DNA of 64,000 nt from positions 62,001 through 126,000 of the forward strand of contig NZ_JALUXE010000014.1 of assembly GCF_027019125.1 (NCBI RefSeq), written 5' to 3'. Each line of letters begins with the position of its first letter. The stretch's first letter is position 1. The translations under genes and the position numbers were made by a program. This stretch comes from Roseovarius sp. (GTDB taxonomy: Bacteria > Pseudomonadota > Alphaproteobacteria > Rhodobacterales > Rhodobacteraceae). Below are positions 23,566-31,897 of the stretch, in pieces. The notes beneath the pieces were generated by a model, which worked only from the letters and a program-made list of their open reading frames with translations, ran no database searches and was not told where the DNA came from.

Positions 23566-24951
23566 ATGTCAGGAAGAATTCTGATCGTCGACGATCTTGC
23601 GACCAACAGGATCGTGCTCAAGGTCAAACTCTGCCACGCCCATTACGAGGTCGTGCAGGCGGCATCGGTCAAGGAGGGGCTGCGCCTTGCCGCCGTTCAG
23701 CGCCCGGATCTGATTTTGGCCAATGCGCGCTTGCCAGATGCCACAGCGGCAGAGTTCATCACAGCGCTGCGCCACGCCGAAGGGGCGAGGTCAACGCCGG
23801 TCATGGTCCTTCAGACGACGGACTGTCCGATAGAACGCCGCACCGCCCTCAGCGCCGGGGCGGATGACGTTCTGAGCAAACCGGTCCCCGAGACGCTGCT
23901 GCTCGCGCGTCTGCGCAATCTGTTACGCCAGCACCATGCCGAACAGGAACTCAGCCTGCAAATCAGCGGCGCACAGGCTCTGGGCTTTGCCGAGGCTTCT
24001 GCGGGGTTCGATGCGCCGGGCTGCGTCGGGATCATCGCGCGCACCCGCGCCGGGGCCTACGGCCTGCAAACCCTGCTCGCCCGCCATTCTTCTCATGCCA
24101 CGACAGTGATCGACGCCGACCGGGCGCTGTCGCTCTCGGAAACGCAATCGCCAGCCGATGTCTATCTGCTGCACATCACCGGAGCAGAGGCAGAAGAGGG
24201 CCTGCGCCTTCTGGCGGAACTCAAGGCCGCACCACGCAGTCGCGCCCGTCCGATCATAGCGCTGGTTGATGCCGATGCCGCGACCCTTGGCGTGACCCTG
24301 CTCGACATGAGCGCTGATGACGTGATCATCGGCCTTCCTGACGCGCGCGAACTGATCTTGCGCCTCTCGGCACAACTGCGCCGCAAGCGGCGCGCCGAAC
24401 GTCTGCGCGCGGCACTGCATGACGGTCTCAACGCGGCCATCCGCGATCCACTGACGGGCGTCTATAACCGCCGCTTTGCGCTGCCTTTTCTGCAACGGCT
24501 GATCGACAGCAGCCAGCTTTCGGGCGAGAATTTTGCCGTGATGCTGGCCGATCTCGACTTTTTCAAGCAGGTCAACGATCGTCATGGCCACGCTGCGGGC
24601 GATCAGGTGCTTTGCGCGGTCACGCATCAGCTGCGCGCCCATCTGCGCCAGGACGACATGCTCGCCCGGATCGGCGGCGAGGAGTTTCTGATCGTGACCC
24701 CCGCCACCAGCCGCAGGCGCGCCCAGCGCAGCGCTGATCGGCTCTGCGCCGTGATTGCACAAACCCCTATCGCGGTTGCGGCCAAGACAACTCCGTTGCA
24801 CGTCACCATCTCCATCGGTGTGACCATGGCCACCGCGATGGGTCAGACCCTCAGCGTCGCCCAACTGCTCGAAGAGGCGGATCGTGCGCTCTATGCCGCC
24901 AAGGCGCAGGGGCGCAACATGGTCACCTTTTGCGCCCGCTCGCCCGCGTGA
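23566..24951 (+). CDS. pleD: PleD-like response regulator diguanylate cyclase with Asn at the phospho site
   Basis: The 461-residue protein has the PleD build: receiver 1 (MSGRILIVDDLATNRIVLKVKL), a degenerate receiver 2 (about residues 155-285) and GGDEF (DPLTGVYNRRFALPFL, LADLDFFKQVNDRHGH, active site IGGEEFLIV). In receiver 1 the phosphoacceptor position reads LILANARLP, with Asn53 where Caulobacter PleD has Asp53; the acidic pair DD at 9-10 and K in SKPVPE remain. The cyclase may thus be phosphorylation-independent or controlled otherwise. Its stop TGA abuts the stop of the convergent AraC gene. ATG 23566 is the homology start. Confidence 0.9.
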   Translation: MSGRILIVDDLATNRIVLKVKLCHAHYEVVQAASVKEGLRLAAVQRPDLILANARLPDATAAEFITALRHAEGARSTPVMVLQTTDCPIERRTALSAGADDVLSKPVPETLLLARLRNLLRQHHAEQELSLQISGAQALGFAEASAGFDAPGCVGIIARTRAGAYGLQTLLARHSSHATTVIDADRALSLSETQSPADVYLLHITGAEAEEGLRLLAELKAAPRSRARPIIALVDADAATLGVTLLDMSADDVIIGLPDARELILRLSAQLRRKRRAERLRAALHDGLNAAIRDPLTGVYNRRFALPFLQRLIDSSQLSGENFAVMLADLDFFKQVNDRHGHAAGDQVLCAVTHQLRAHLRQDDMLARIGGEEFLIVTPATSRRRAQRSADRLCAVIAQTPIAVAAKTTPLHVTISIGVTMATAMGQTLSVAQLLEEADRALYAAKAQGRNMVTFCARSPA

Positions 24952-25866
24952 TCACCGATCTTGCCCCAGCCGAAAGGCGCGCGGCGATTGTCCCCAGACC
25001 TCGACAAAGGCGCGCGTGAATGCGCTACGGCTGGCAAAGCCCACCATTTGCGCCACACGTTTGACCGGCACGCGCTGATCCACCAGGAGATGCGCCGCAC
25101 GCGCCAGCCGCAGCGCCCGCAGAAAGCCAATTGGCCCCTGCCCGTAAGCGGCCTGAAACCGCTCGGCAAATCGCGACCGGCTCATGCCTGCGGTCTCGGC
25201 AAGGCTCTCGAGCGCATGGGGCGCGCCGGGATCATCGAGCATCGCGCAGAGCGCCCTCCACAGGCCCGGGTCGGCCAGCGCCCCGAGCCACATAACCGCC
25301 GGGTCCCTCGCCTCGAGCCGCCCGCGCAGCATCTCGATCACGCATTGCAGGAGAAGCACGCGCACCATGGCCCGCCCGCCGGTCCGCTGCTGCGCCACCT
25401 CGGCCAGCAACGCCTCCATCGCCCGCGCGGCCCCCGGAGCTGCATTCAGGTCAAGACTGAGCGGCGCGCGCATAAGATCAACCAGCCCATGCGTGCCGCG
25501 CAGGCCCAGATGAAGCCGCGCACAGAGCACGACCATCGTGCCCTCGCCCTCGCCGCGCGCCACATGTTCCTCAAGATCAAGCCCCGCGGGCTTGCACTCG
25601 GGCACCGCAGTCGCGCCTTTGCCATTATGACTCAGCGAATGGCGCGCGCAGGATGGCACCAGCACCAGCCGCCCCGGTGCAAGCGAAATGGGCGCGTGCC
25701 CTTGCAGGCTCAGATGCCCCTCCCCGCTCAGGACATAATGCAAGGTCGCGCCCGGCACCCGCCCAAGTCCGAGACTGCACATCCCCTCCAGTGCACAGAG
25801 CGCAAAGGGCTCTGGCCGGATGTCGAGCTCGCTCAGGATTCGGTCATGGGTCTCGGTGATCTGCAT
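24952..25866 (-). CDS. AraC-family transcriptional regulator (cupin + HTH)
   Basis: The 304-residue regulator has an N-terminal cupin (LHYVLSGEGHLSLQGHAPISLAPGRLVLVPS, about residues 42-72) like AraC_binding_2/cupin_6 members, and a C-terminal double HTH: LAETAGMSRSRFAERFQAAYGQGPIGFLRALRLARAA and VKRVAQMVGFASRSAFTRAFVEVWG. It is divergent from the Tat-exported cysteine hydrolase gene with 129 bases between, so it probably controls that gene. The inducer is unknown. Confidence 0.92.
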   Translation of the reverse strand: MQITETHDRILSELDIRPEPFALCALEGMCSLGLGRVPGATLHYVLSGEGHLSLQGHAPISLAPGRLVLVPSCARHSLSHNGKGATAVPECKPAGLDLEEHVARGEGEGTMVVLCARLHLGLRGTHGLVDLMRAPLSLDLNAAPGAARAMEALLAEVAQQRTGGRAMVRVLLLQCVIEMLRGRLEARDPAVMWLGALADPGLWRALCAMLDDPGAPHALESLAETAGMSRSRFAERFQAAYGQGPIGFLRALRLARAAHLLVDQRVPVKRVAQMVGFASRSAFTRAFVEVWGQSPRAFRLGQDR

Positions 25867-25995
25867 GGCGTGCAGCGTGCCATGACTCGGGCAGGATTGG
25901 CACTGAATTTATGCCGTGCGCCACGTATTCGGGACGCAAAGGCACATGGCCTCTGCCAAGTTCGCTCTATTCAACCGCCACTCAGGAGAGAGACC

Positions 25996-26808
25996 ATGTG
26001 CAACTGTCATGACCACAACCACGATCCGAAACTCACCCGCCGTCAGGCGCTGACCGGCACCGTGGCCCTTGCCGCCGCCGCGACCGGCCTTACCGCCACC
26101 GGCGCCAAGGCGCAGGACAACCCCTATGCCGAGCCCGCCGAACCCGCCCTGCCGCCCAGCGACATGAAAATCGACCCCGCGCGCGTCGCGCTTGTCGTCA
26201 CCGACCCGCAGAACGATTTTCTCAGCCCCAATGGCGTGACCTGGGGCGTGGTCGGTGCCAGCGTCGAGCGCAACAACACCGTCGCCAATATCGAAAGCCT
26301 GTTCAAGGCGGCCAAGGCCGCTGGCATCACCGTCGCCGTGTCACCGCATTACTACTATCCGAGCGATCACGGCTGGAAATTCGAAGGCGCGCTGGAAAAG
26401 CTGATGCACAAGATCGGCATGTTCGACCGCAAGGATCCGCTGTCGCTCGAAGGGTTCGAGGGCTCGGGCGCCGATTTCCTCGAAATCTACAAACCCTATA
26501 TCAACGACGGCAAGACCATCGTCACCTCGCCGCACAAGCTCTACGGGCCAGAGCATAACGACCTTGCCCTGCAACTGCGCAAACAGGGCATCGATCAGGT
26601 GATCCTCGCGGGCATGTCCGCCAACCTCTGCACCGAAAGCCATATGCGCGAATTGCTGGAACAGGGCTTTGAGGTCGCGGTGATCAAGGACGCCACCGCC
26701 GCCGCCATGCTGCCCGAAGGGGATGGCTACCTCGCCGCCCTGATCAACTTCCGCTACATGGCCAACGCCGTCTGGACCACCGAAGAGGTCGTGGCGATGC
26801 TGGGCTGA
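25996..26808 (+). CDS. Tat-exported isochorismatase-like cysteine hydrolase
   Basis: The 270-residue protein has a Tat signal (LTRRQALTGTVALAAAATGL from residue 13) and an isochorismatase-like hydrolase domain: VALVVTDPQNDFLSP with the catalytic Asp, a lysine in the middle, and ILAGMSANLCTESHMRELLEQG with the nucleophilic cysteine. Before the Tat motif is an odd Cys/His stretch, MCNCHDHNHD. GGAGAG lies before the ATG. Substrates of related enzymes are amides, maleamates or ureides. A divergent AraC regulator is adjacent. An open frame extends far upstream but through that regulator, so it is not coding. Confidence 0.88.
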   Translation: MCNCHDHNHDPKLTRRQALTGTVALAAAATGLTATGAKAQDNPYAEPAEPALPPSDMKIDPARVALVVTDPQNDFLSPNGVTWGVVGASVERNNTVANIESLFKAAKAAGITVAVSPHYYYPSDHGWKFEGALEKLMHKIGMFDRKDPLSLEGFEGSGADFLEIYKPYINDGKTIVTSPHKLYGPEHNDLALQLRKQGIDQVILAGMSANLCTESHMRELLEQGFEVAVIKDATAAAMLPEGDGYLAALINFRYMANAVWTTEEVVAMLG

Positions 26809-26854
26809 CGCTCGCCGCCATTGCACCTGCCTGCCGGGGATGACAGGCAGGGCA

Positions 26855-26888
26855 GCCCGCGCGGATCACGGACCCGCGCGGGCATTTT
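26855..26888 (+). terminator. Intrinsic terminator after the cysteine hydrolase gene
   Basis: GCCCGCGCG (26855-26863) pairs with CGCGCGGGC (26875-26883), nine GC-rich base pairs, followed by ATTTTC. It ends transcription between the cysteine hydrolase and mtnP. Confidence 0.75.
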
Positions 26889-26947
26889 CATTTGCCACGA
26901 ACCGTCGTAACCATGACCCCAAATGGTATCAGACAGGACAGCAGAAC

Positions 26948-27823
26948 ATGACAGAGACAATGATCGGGGTAATCGGGGGCTCCGGGCTCTACGAGATCGA
27001 CGGGCTGCAAGGGGCCGAATGGCGCGCGGTGGAAACCCCGTGGGGCGCGCCCTCGGACGCAATCCTCACCGGCACGCTCGACGGGGTGCCGATGGCCTTT
27101 CTGCCCCGCCACGGGCGCGGCCATTTGCATAGCCCCACCTCGGTTCCCTACCGCGCCAATATCGACGCCCTGAAACGTCTGGGCGTGACCGACTTGATCT
27201 CGGTCTCGGCCTGCGGGTCCTTTCGTGAAGACATGGCACCGGGTGATTTCGTGCTTGTCGATCAGTACATCGACCGCACCTTTGCGCGTGAGAAAAGCTT
27301 TTTCGGTCCCGGCTGCGTGGCCCATGTCAGCGTGGCGCATCCCACCTGCCCGCGCCTCTCGGCAGCCTGCGCCGTCGCGGCGCGCGATGCCGGCATCACC
27401 CTGCACGAAGGCGGCACCTATCTCGCCATGGAAGGCCCACAATTCTCGACCCTCGCGGAATCGAAGCTCTACCGCGATGTCTGGAGCTGCGACGTGATCG
27501 GCATGACCGGCATGCCCGAGGCCAAGCTCGCCCGCGAGGCAGAGCTCTGCTACGCCGCTGTCGCCATGATCACCGATTACGATAGCTGGCACCCGGATCA
27601 CGGCGCGGTCGACATCACCGCCATCATCGCCACACTTACCGGCAATGCCGACAAGGGGCGCAATCTCGTGCGCCGCCTGCCTGCGCTGCTCGGCCCCGAG
27701 CGCGATCCCTGCCCGCACGGCTGCGACCGCGCGCTCGACTTTGCCCTGATCACCGCCCCCGAGAAACGCGACCCCGCGCTTCTGGCTCGGCTTGATGCGG
27801 TGGCGGGGCGGGTTCTGGGCTGA
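26948..27823 (+). CDS. mtnP: S-methyl-5'-thioadenosine phosphorylase
   Basis: The 291-residue enzyme splits methylthioadenosine, a by-product of polyamine and homoserine-lactone synthesis, to adenine and methylthioribose-1-phosphate. Motifs are IGVIGGSGLYEI, FLPRHGRGHLHSPTSVPYRANI, the phosphate site, and GGTYLAMEGPQFSTLAESKLYR with MTGMPEAKLAREAELCYA. ATG 26948 fits the homology. Adenine phosphoribosyltransferase lies 0.5 kb downstream on the same strand, so the adenine released can be recycled. Confidence 0.95.
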   Translation: MTETMIGVIGGSGLYEIDGLQGAEWRAVETPWGAPSDAILTGTLDGVPMAFLPRHGRGHLHSPTSVPYRANIDALKRLGVTDLISVSACGSFREDMAPGDFVLVDQYIDRTFAREKSFFGPGCVAHVSVAHPTCPRLSAACAVAARDAGITLHEGGTYLAMEGPQFSTLAESKLYRDVWSCDVIGMTGMPEAKLAREAELCYAAVAMITDYDSWHPDHGAVDITAIIATLTGNADKGRNLVRRLPALLGPERDPCPHGCDRALDFALITAPEKRDPALLARLDAVAGRVLG

Positions 27824-27900
27824 TCGCCAACCGCTCAACTCTTCGCGCGCGGGCTGTCACACCACTGGACGCCTGCGCGCGTCACGCCCAATAAAAGGGC

Positions 27901-28281
27901 ATGACGCATCTTATCGACAAACTCGCGGATCAGAACTGGCGCTATGCCATGGGCCGCCGCTTTGAGGCGCTCACCGATGAGATTTTTCAGGTCATCCGCT
28001 GGGTTCTGGTGGTGGGCTTTGCCAGTTATCTGGCGCGCACCAATGACCAGCCGATCATTCTCGTCACCTACTGGGGTCTCTCTGCGCTGCTCTTTGGCTA
28101 TATCGCGTCGCGCTTTCTCTTGCGGCCCGAGATCGCCTTTCTCGGCAATCCGGCGGGGCGGTTTGGTCGGCTGGCCCAATCGGCGCTCAATTTCCTTCTC
28201 TGTATCGTGGTCTTTGGCCTCACCCTCTGGGCGATCAGCGCCCTGACCGAGGTCATCGCCCAATATCGCACCACGCACTGA
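27901..28281 (+). CDS. Small integral membrane protein, unknown
   Basis: The 126-residue protein has about three hydrophobic helices (IRWVLVVGFASYLA, IILVTYWGLSALLFGYIASRFLL, ALNFLLCIVVFGLTLWAISAL). No motif is recognised. It sits between mtnP and apt on the same strand, 60 bases before apt. It may be part of that salvage unit, for example in nucleobase handling, but this is only context. Confidence 0.72.
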   Translation: MTHLIDKLADQNWRYAMGRRFEALTDEIFQVIRWVLVVGFASYLARTNDQPIILVTYWGLSALLFGYIASRFLLRPEIAFLGNPAGRFGRLAQSALNFLLCIVVFGLTLWAISALTEVIAQYRTTH

Positions 28282-28341
28282 GCGCTTGCGCCTGCGCGCG
28301 CCCTGCGCCACAACCCTGCCGCAGCCAACCGGAGCCACGCC

Positions 28342-28881
28342 ATGCCGCCCCTCAAGACCGTTCAGGACTATATCCGCACCATCGTCGATTTCCCGCATGA
28401 GGGGATCCTCTTTCGTGACGTGACCACGCTCTTTGCCGATCCGCGCGGCTTTCGCATGGCCATCGACCAGATGCTGCACCCCTATGCCGGCCAGCCCATC
28501 GACAAGGTGGCGGGGCTCGAGGCACGCGGCTTCATCCTTGGCGGGGCCATCGCGCACCAATTGTCCGTGGGCTTTGTGCCGATCCGCAAGAAAGGCAAGC
28601 TGCCCGGCGCTGTGATCTCGGAGGAGTATCAGCTCGAATATGGCGAGGCGGTGGTTGAAATCCACGATGACGCCATTCAGCCCGGCGAGCGCGTGCTTCT
28701 GGTTGATGACCTTCTGGCCACAGGCGGCACGGCGGCGGCGGGGATTCGCCTGATCGAGCGTCTGGGCGGGGTGATCACCGGCTGCGCCTTTGTCGTCGAT
28801 CTGCCAGACCTGGGCGGGCACAAGCGGCTGACCGACATGGGCATGGACGTCCACACGCTCTGCGCTTTTGAGGGGCTCTGA
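28342..28881 (+). CDS. apt: Adenine phosphoribosyltransferase
   Basis: The 179-residue enzyme makes AMP from adenine and PRPP. It starts with [22 protein letters not shown] and holds [30 protein letters not shown] and the PRPP loop [15 protein letters not shown]. Length and motifs are standard. Together with mtnP upstream it forms an adenine salvage module. Confidence 0.96.
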   Translation: MPPLKTVQDYIRTIVDFPHEGILFRDVTTLFADPRGFRMAIDQMLHPYAGQPIDKVAGLEARGFILGGAIAHQLSVGFVPIRKKGKLPGAVISEEYQLEYGEAVVEIHDDAIQPGERVLLVDDLLATGGTAAAGIRLIERLGGVITGCAFVVDLPDLGGHKRLTDMGMDVHTLCAFEGL

Positions 28882-28890
28882 GCGCCCCTT

Positions 28891-28910
28891 TCATCGTTCT
28901 TCAAATACTC
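28891..28910. repeat. GAGTATTT-type intergenic element, copy C
   Basis: On the minus strand 28891-28910 reads GAGTATTTGAAGAACGATGA, matching the core of copies A, B and D. It lies between the convergent apt and LysM genes, just after the apt stop. Confidence 0.5.
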
Positions 28911-28947
28911 AAATGACAACGCCTGCCACGAAACAGGCCGCGTCCAG

Positions 28948-29970
28948 CTATTTCAGCGCCTCCCAAAAGAGCGCCAGATGCCGCTGGACGATCTCGCCAT
29001 AGCGCCCGCTCTCGTGCAATTTGGCGAGCCCCGCATTCAGCCGGTAAAGATGCGTCGTGCCGCGCCAATGCGTCTTGGAAATCACCGCATGGAGCGCCTC
29101 GCGCGACAGCGGCTGATCGACGGGCACCACCTGACCGCGCAGCCCCATGGCCACGATCTTGGCCGCGCCCTCAAAGACATCCAGACTGACCGCATCCACC
29201 GCCCCCGCCATCAAAAGCGCAAAACATTCCTCCGGGCTGCCGGGCTGGTTCAGGCTGATCTTGCCCTCTGCCAGCCAACGCCGGTCGGCCCGATCGAGAT
29301 CATGGGTAAAACGCCCCGCCGGACGACAGAGCCGCTTGCCCAGAATATCCGCATCCTCGGTGTAGCGAAAATCGCTGTCAGCGCGCCGGAACAGCATCAC
29401 CGGCAAATCCATCAAGGCCTCGGAAAAGTGAAACGCGGTGCAGATGTCGTCTTCCGGCGTCAGGCTGCAATCCGGCTTGATCCAGGGAAAGCCCATATCA
29501 TAGCGCTTTTGCCCCAAGAGCGGGCCCAGATGCTGGCTGCGATCCGGCTCCCACACGATTTCATAGGGCACCGGTGATGGGCTCAGCTCCAGCGCGGCAT
29601 TGACCAACTCGGTGACCATGCCGCCGCCCGGCCAATCCTGATCGGCAAAGGGCACGTCCCCCCCGGCGGTGAGCAGGGTCAGTTCCGCCCCGCTTTGCCG
29701 CAGCGGTGTGGCGTCAGGCTCGGGGTTCTCCGCGGGACACGGGATATAGATGTCGCGCCCGGAGACCAGCGACTGAACCTGCCCCGCCAGTGTCGCCTGA
29801 TTGGCGTAATAGATCAGCGTCCATTGCTCTGCATCCTCGTAATGCGTCTGGGCAATCGAGGCGAGCGTATCTCCGGGCTGAACCCGGTAGGTCACATCGC
29901 ACAGCGCCTGCGCGCCCCCCGGCAAAAGCAAGCCCGCTGCGAACAGTGCAACTGCGAAGCCGCTCCGCAT
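28948..29970 (-). CDS. Periplasmic LysM + type 3 solute-binding fusion protein, paralogue 1
   Basis: The 340-residue protein has a signal peptide (MRSGFAVALFAAGLLLPGGAQA), a LysM module (YRVQPGDTLASIAQTHYEDAEQW, about residues 28-50) and a bacterial extracellular solute-binding family 3 domain from about residue 95 (LTLLTAGGDVPFADQDW to the C-terminus). Cysteines in KPDC, DDIC, LCRP and EECF match the neighbour, suggesting conserved disulfides. No ABC permease or ATPase is adjacent. It lies four bases after a paralogue. It may bind peptidoglycan through LysM and a ligand through the second domain; the ligand is unknown. Confidence 0.85.
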   Translation of the reverse strand: MRSGFAVALFAAGLLLPGGAQALCDVTYRVQPGDTLASIAQTHYEDAEQWTLIYYANQATLAGQVQSLVSGRDIYIPCPAENPEPDATPLRQSGAELTLLTAGGDVPFADQDWPGGGMVTELVNAALELSPSPVPYEIVWEPDRSQHLGPLLGQKRYDMGFPWIKPDCSLTPEDDICTAFHFSEALMDLPVMLFRRADSDFRYTEDADILGKRLCRPAGRFTHDLDRADRRWLAEGKISLNQPGSPEECFALLMAGAVDAVSLDVFEGAAKIVAMGLRGQVVPVDQPLSREALHAVISKTHWRGTTHLYRLNAGLAKLHESGRYGEIVQRHLALFWEALK

Positions 29971-29974
29971 CGCC

Positions 29975-31057
29975 TCAGAACTCCGCCCAGACGCGGCTCA
30001 TATGCGCGTCGATGATTTTCTGATAGGTGCCGTTTGCACGTATCTCAGCGAGGCCCTTTTCGAAAACGGCCAACAACGCCGGCCCGTCGGGATGCGATTT
30101 GTGAACGACCATGTGATTGCCATCGACCGAGATCGGCTGTCCCTGGGCCACGACGACACGGTCTTCAAGCCCAAGTTCCTTGATCTTGCCCCGCCCCAGA
30201 AACTCGTTCAGGACAACACCATCAACCTCTCCCTCCACCAGCAACCGCAGGCAATCGCCGGGGGATGCGGGCGTCTTGAGGGTGATCACCCCGTTCTTGA
30301 GCCAGTTCCGTCCATGCTGATCGAAAATATAGGTGGAGTATCCGGAGGGCCGGCACAGGGTCTTGCCCTGAATATCGGCGTCAGAGGTAAAGGCCATGGG
30401 CCGCGTCTTGTCGACAAAGAGCAGCATCAGCACTTCGAACATCGACTCGGAAAAGAGCAAGTTGGCACAGCGATAGGTCTCGGGGTCACTCTCGCAATCT
30501 GGCTTGAACCACGGAAACCCGATGTCCAGCAGCGCATTGGACAAGAGTGGTTCGTGATGCGCCGCCCAGTCATCGACCCAGTGAATGGCAAACCCCTGCT
30601 CCGGAGCGGCCGCCTCCATCGCGGCTTGCACCACCTCCGCAAGCATCCCGCCATTCGGCATGGCCTTATCCGTGAATGGCCAGAAATCGCCCCCCGTCAG
30701 GATGTTGATCTTGCGCCGGGTTGCGGCATTGCCGGGGGCCACAATCAATGGCGCGGCGGCGGCAAGCGTCGCCTCGGGGGCCGTGGTTCCCCCGTCCAGC
30801 CCGGTGGGCAAACCGTCGATACAGCGCAGCCGCAGCCGCATACCGGCCCGGATATTGTTTGGATTCTGGCCAATCTGATCCATGTTGGCAGAGTGGATGG
30901 CGGTCCACTTTCCGGCATCCTTGTATTGGCTATCCGCGATCAGCGAGAGACTGTCGCCGCGTTTCACGACGTAGTTGCCGCCACAACCCTGCGCTTGGGC
31001 TTGTCCGGCGAATACCCCGGCCAGCAGCAACACAACCCCACAAATAGCGCTCTTCAT
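29975..31057 (-). CDS. Periplasmic LysM + type 3 solute-binding fusion protein, paralogue 2
   Basis: The 360-residue protein has a signal peptide (MKSAICGVVLLLAGVFAGQAQA), a LysM module (YVVKRGDSLSLIADSQYKDAGKW, then GMRLRLRC), an Ala/Thr-rich linker and a solute-binding family 3 domain (INILTGGDFWPFTDKAMPNGGM onward). Shared features with paralogue 1 are GFPWFKPDC, LCRPSG, a DC/EC pair before ALLM/RLLV, and the final Y-x-x-I. It is first in the pair. Duplication is evident, but the two have diverged clearly, so they may bind different ligands. Confidence 0.86.
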   Translation of the reverse strand: MKSAICGVVLLLAGVFAGQAQAQGCGGNYVVKRGDSLSLIADSQYKDAGKWTAIHSANMDQIGQNPNNIRAGMRLRLRCIDGLPTGLDGGTTAPEATLAAAAPLIVAPGNAATRRKINILTGGDFWPFTDKAMPNGGMLAEVVQAAMEAAAPEQGFAIHWVDDWAAHHEPLLSNALLDIGFPWFKPDCESDPETYRCANLLFSESMFEVLMLLFVDKTRPMAFTSDADIQGKTLCRPSGYSTYIFDQHGRNWLKNGVITLKTPASPGDCLRLLVEGEVDGVVLNEFLGRGKIKELGLEDRVVVAQGQPISVDGNHMVVHKSHPDGPALLAVFEKGLAEIRANGTYQKIIDAHMSRVWAEF

Positions 31058-31145
31058 AATACAATCCCCCAGATAATGAGGGCACTAAGGCCAATCCGGC
31101 AGATTCGGTCAAGTCGTTTCCGCCCCGCCACGCCGCTTTGCGGGC

Positions 31146-31790
31146 TCAGTGCGGGCCACCCGACCCGGTCCGCGCCGCCAGTCGCAGCGCGTGGCTCGCA
31201 TCCTGACTGACCGACGGCAATACCGGGTCATAGCTTGCCCGGATCAGCGCCCCGATCTCGGGCCGCAGCACAACGCCGCCCCCCGGCAGCACCGCCAGCG
31301 CCGAGCGGTCCTGAAACGCCCGGTCCGACCACAAGAGCACGCTTTGCACGATCTGGCTCAGCGCCAATGTCTCGGCGGGCACCGCGCTCAGATGCGCGTC
31401 CATCCGCAGGAACACAAAGCACGCCCGAATGGCCCCCGCCGGATCAAAGCGGAAAATCCGGTACTGATTGGCCTCCGCCGCCTCCAACCGTGCCACCAGC
31501 GGGCCAAGGTCCGGGATCAACCGATCCAGCCCCGGCACCTCTGGCAACTCCTTCCAGTCGCGAAAGAAAAAGAGCATGAGGTTCGCGCCCAGTTCCGGGT
31601 CGGTCTCGGCCATCTGATGCCCGGCCAAGGCCACCACCGCCTCGACCGCGCCCTTGATCACGCTCAGCGTCGCGTCATCGGTGCCGAACACCACCGGCAC
31701 AATGGGCCGCCCCCAGCGGGCAAAGAGAAATTCCCCATCCGTGCGGGTAAAGAGCGCCGCGATCTCGTCGGGGGTCAGGGTATCGGTCAT
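31146..31790 (-). CDS. Hypothetical cytoplasmic protein, 214 residues
   Basis: It starts MTDTLTPDEIAALFTRTDGEFLFARWGRPI and has an acidic alpha/beta composition with LGANLMLFFFRDWKEL, ACFVFLRMDAHLSAVPAETLAL and VVLRPEIGALIRASYDP. There is no signal peptide, membrane helix or catalytic motif that I can name. Start 31790 has GGAG upstream; a longer in-frame start at 31817 is possible. It lies 88 bases before the LysM pair on the same strand and may be co-transcribed with it. It looks like a conserved family protein of unknown role. Confidence 0.7.
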   Translation of the reverse strand: MTDTLTPDEIAALFTRTDGEFLFARWGRPIVPVVFGTDDATLSVIKGAVEAVVALAGHQMAETDPELGANLMLFFFRDWKELPEVPGLDRLIPDLGPLVARLEAAEANQYRIFRFDPAGAIRACFVFLRMDAHLSAVPAETLALSQIVQSVLLWSDRAFQDRSALAVLPGGGVVLRPEIGALIRASYDPVLPSVSQDASHALRLAARTGSGGPH

Positions 31791-31848
31791 GGGCAGGTCT
31801 CCGGTGTTTGCGCCCATGTATCAAGCCGAGTTGTGTCTCGCAAACCCG

Positions 31849-31873
31849 TCATTCTTCTTGGCAAAAATACTCA
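31849..31873. repeat. GAGTATTT-type intergenic element, copy D
   Basis: On the minus strand this reads TGAGTATTTTTGCCAAGAAG followed by AATGA, the same core as copies A to C. It lies downstream of the ruvB stop, next to a CCGCCGGCGG palindrome. Confidence 0.5.
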
Positions 31874-31897
31874 CCCTCAGCGCCTGCCGCCGGCGGG

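Noticed and set aside
22509..23627. 373-codon reading of the HAD gene
   Set aside because: The first 140 codons lie over the DUF3572 gene in a different frame and are low-complexity; the motif I start at 23198 shares ATGA with DUF3572.
24961..25995. Plus-strand open frame joined in phase to the cysteine hydrolase
   Set aside because: It runs antisense through the AraC gene; the Tat signal and ribosome site at 25996 show the true start.
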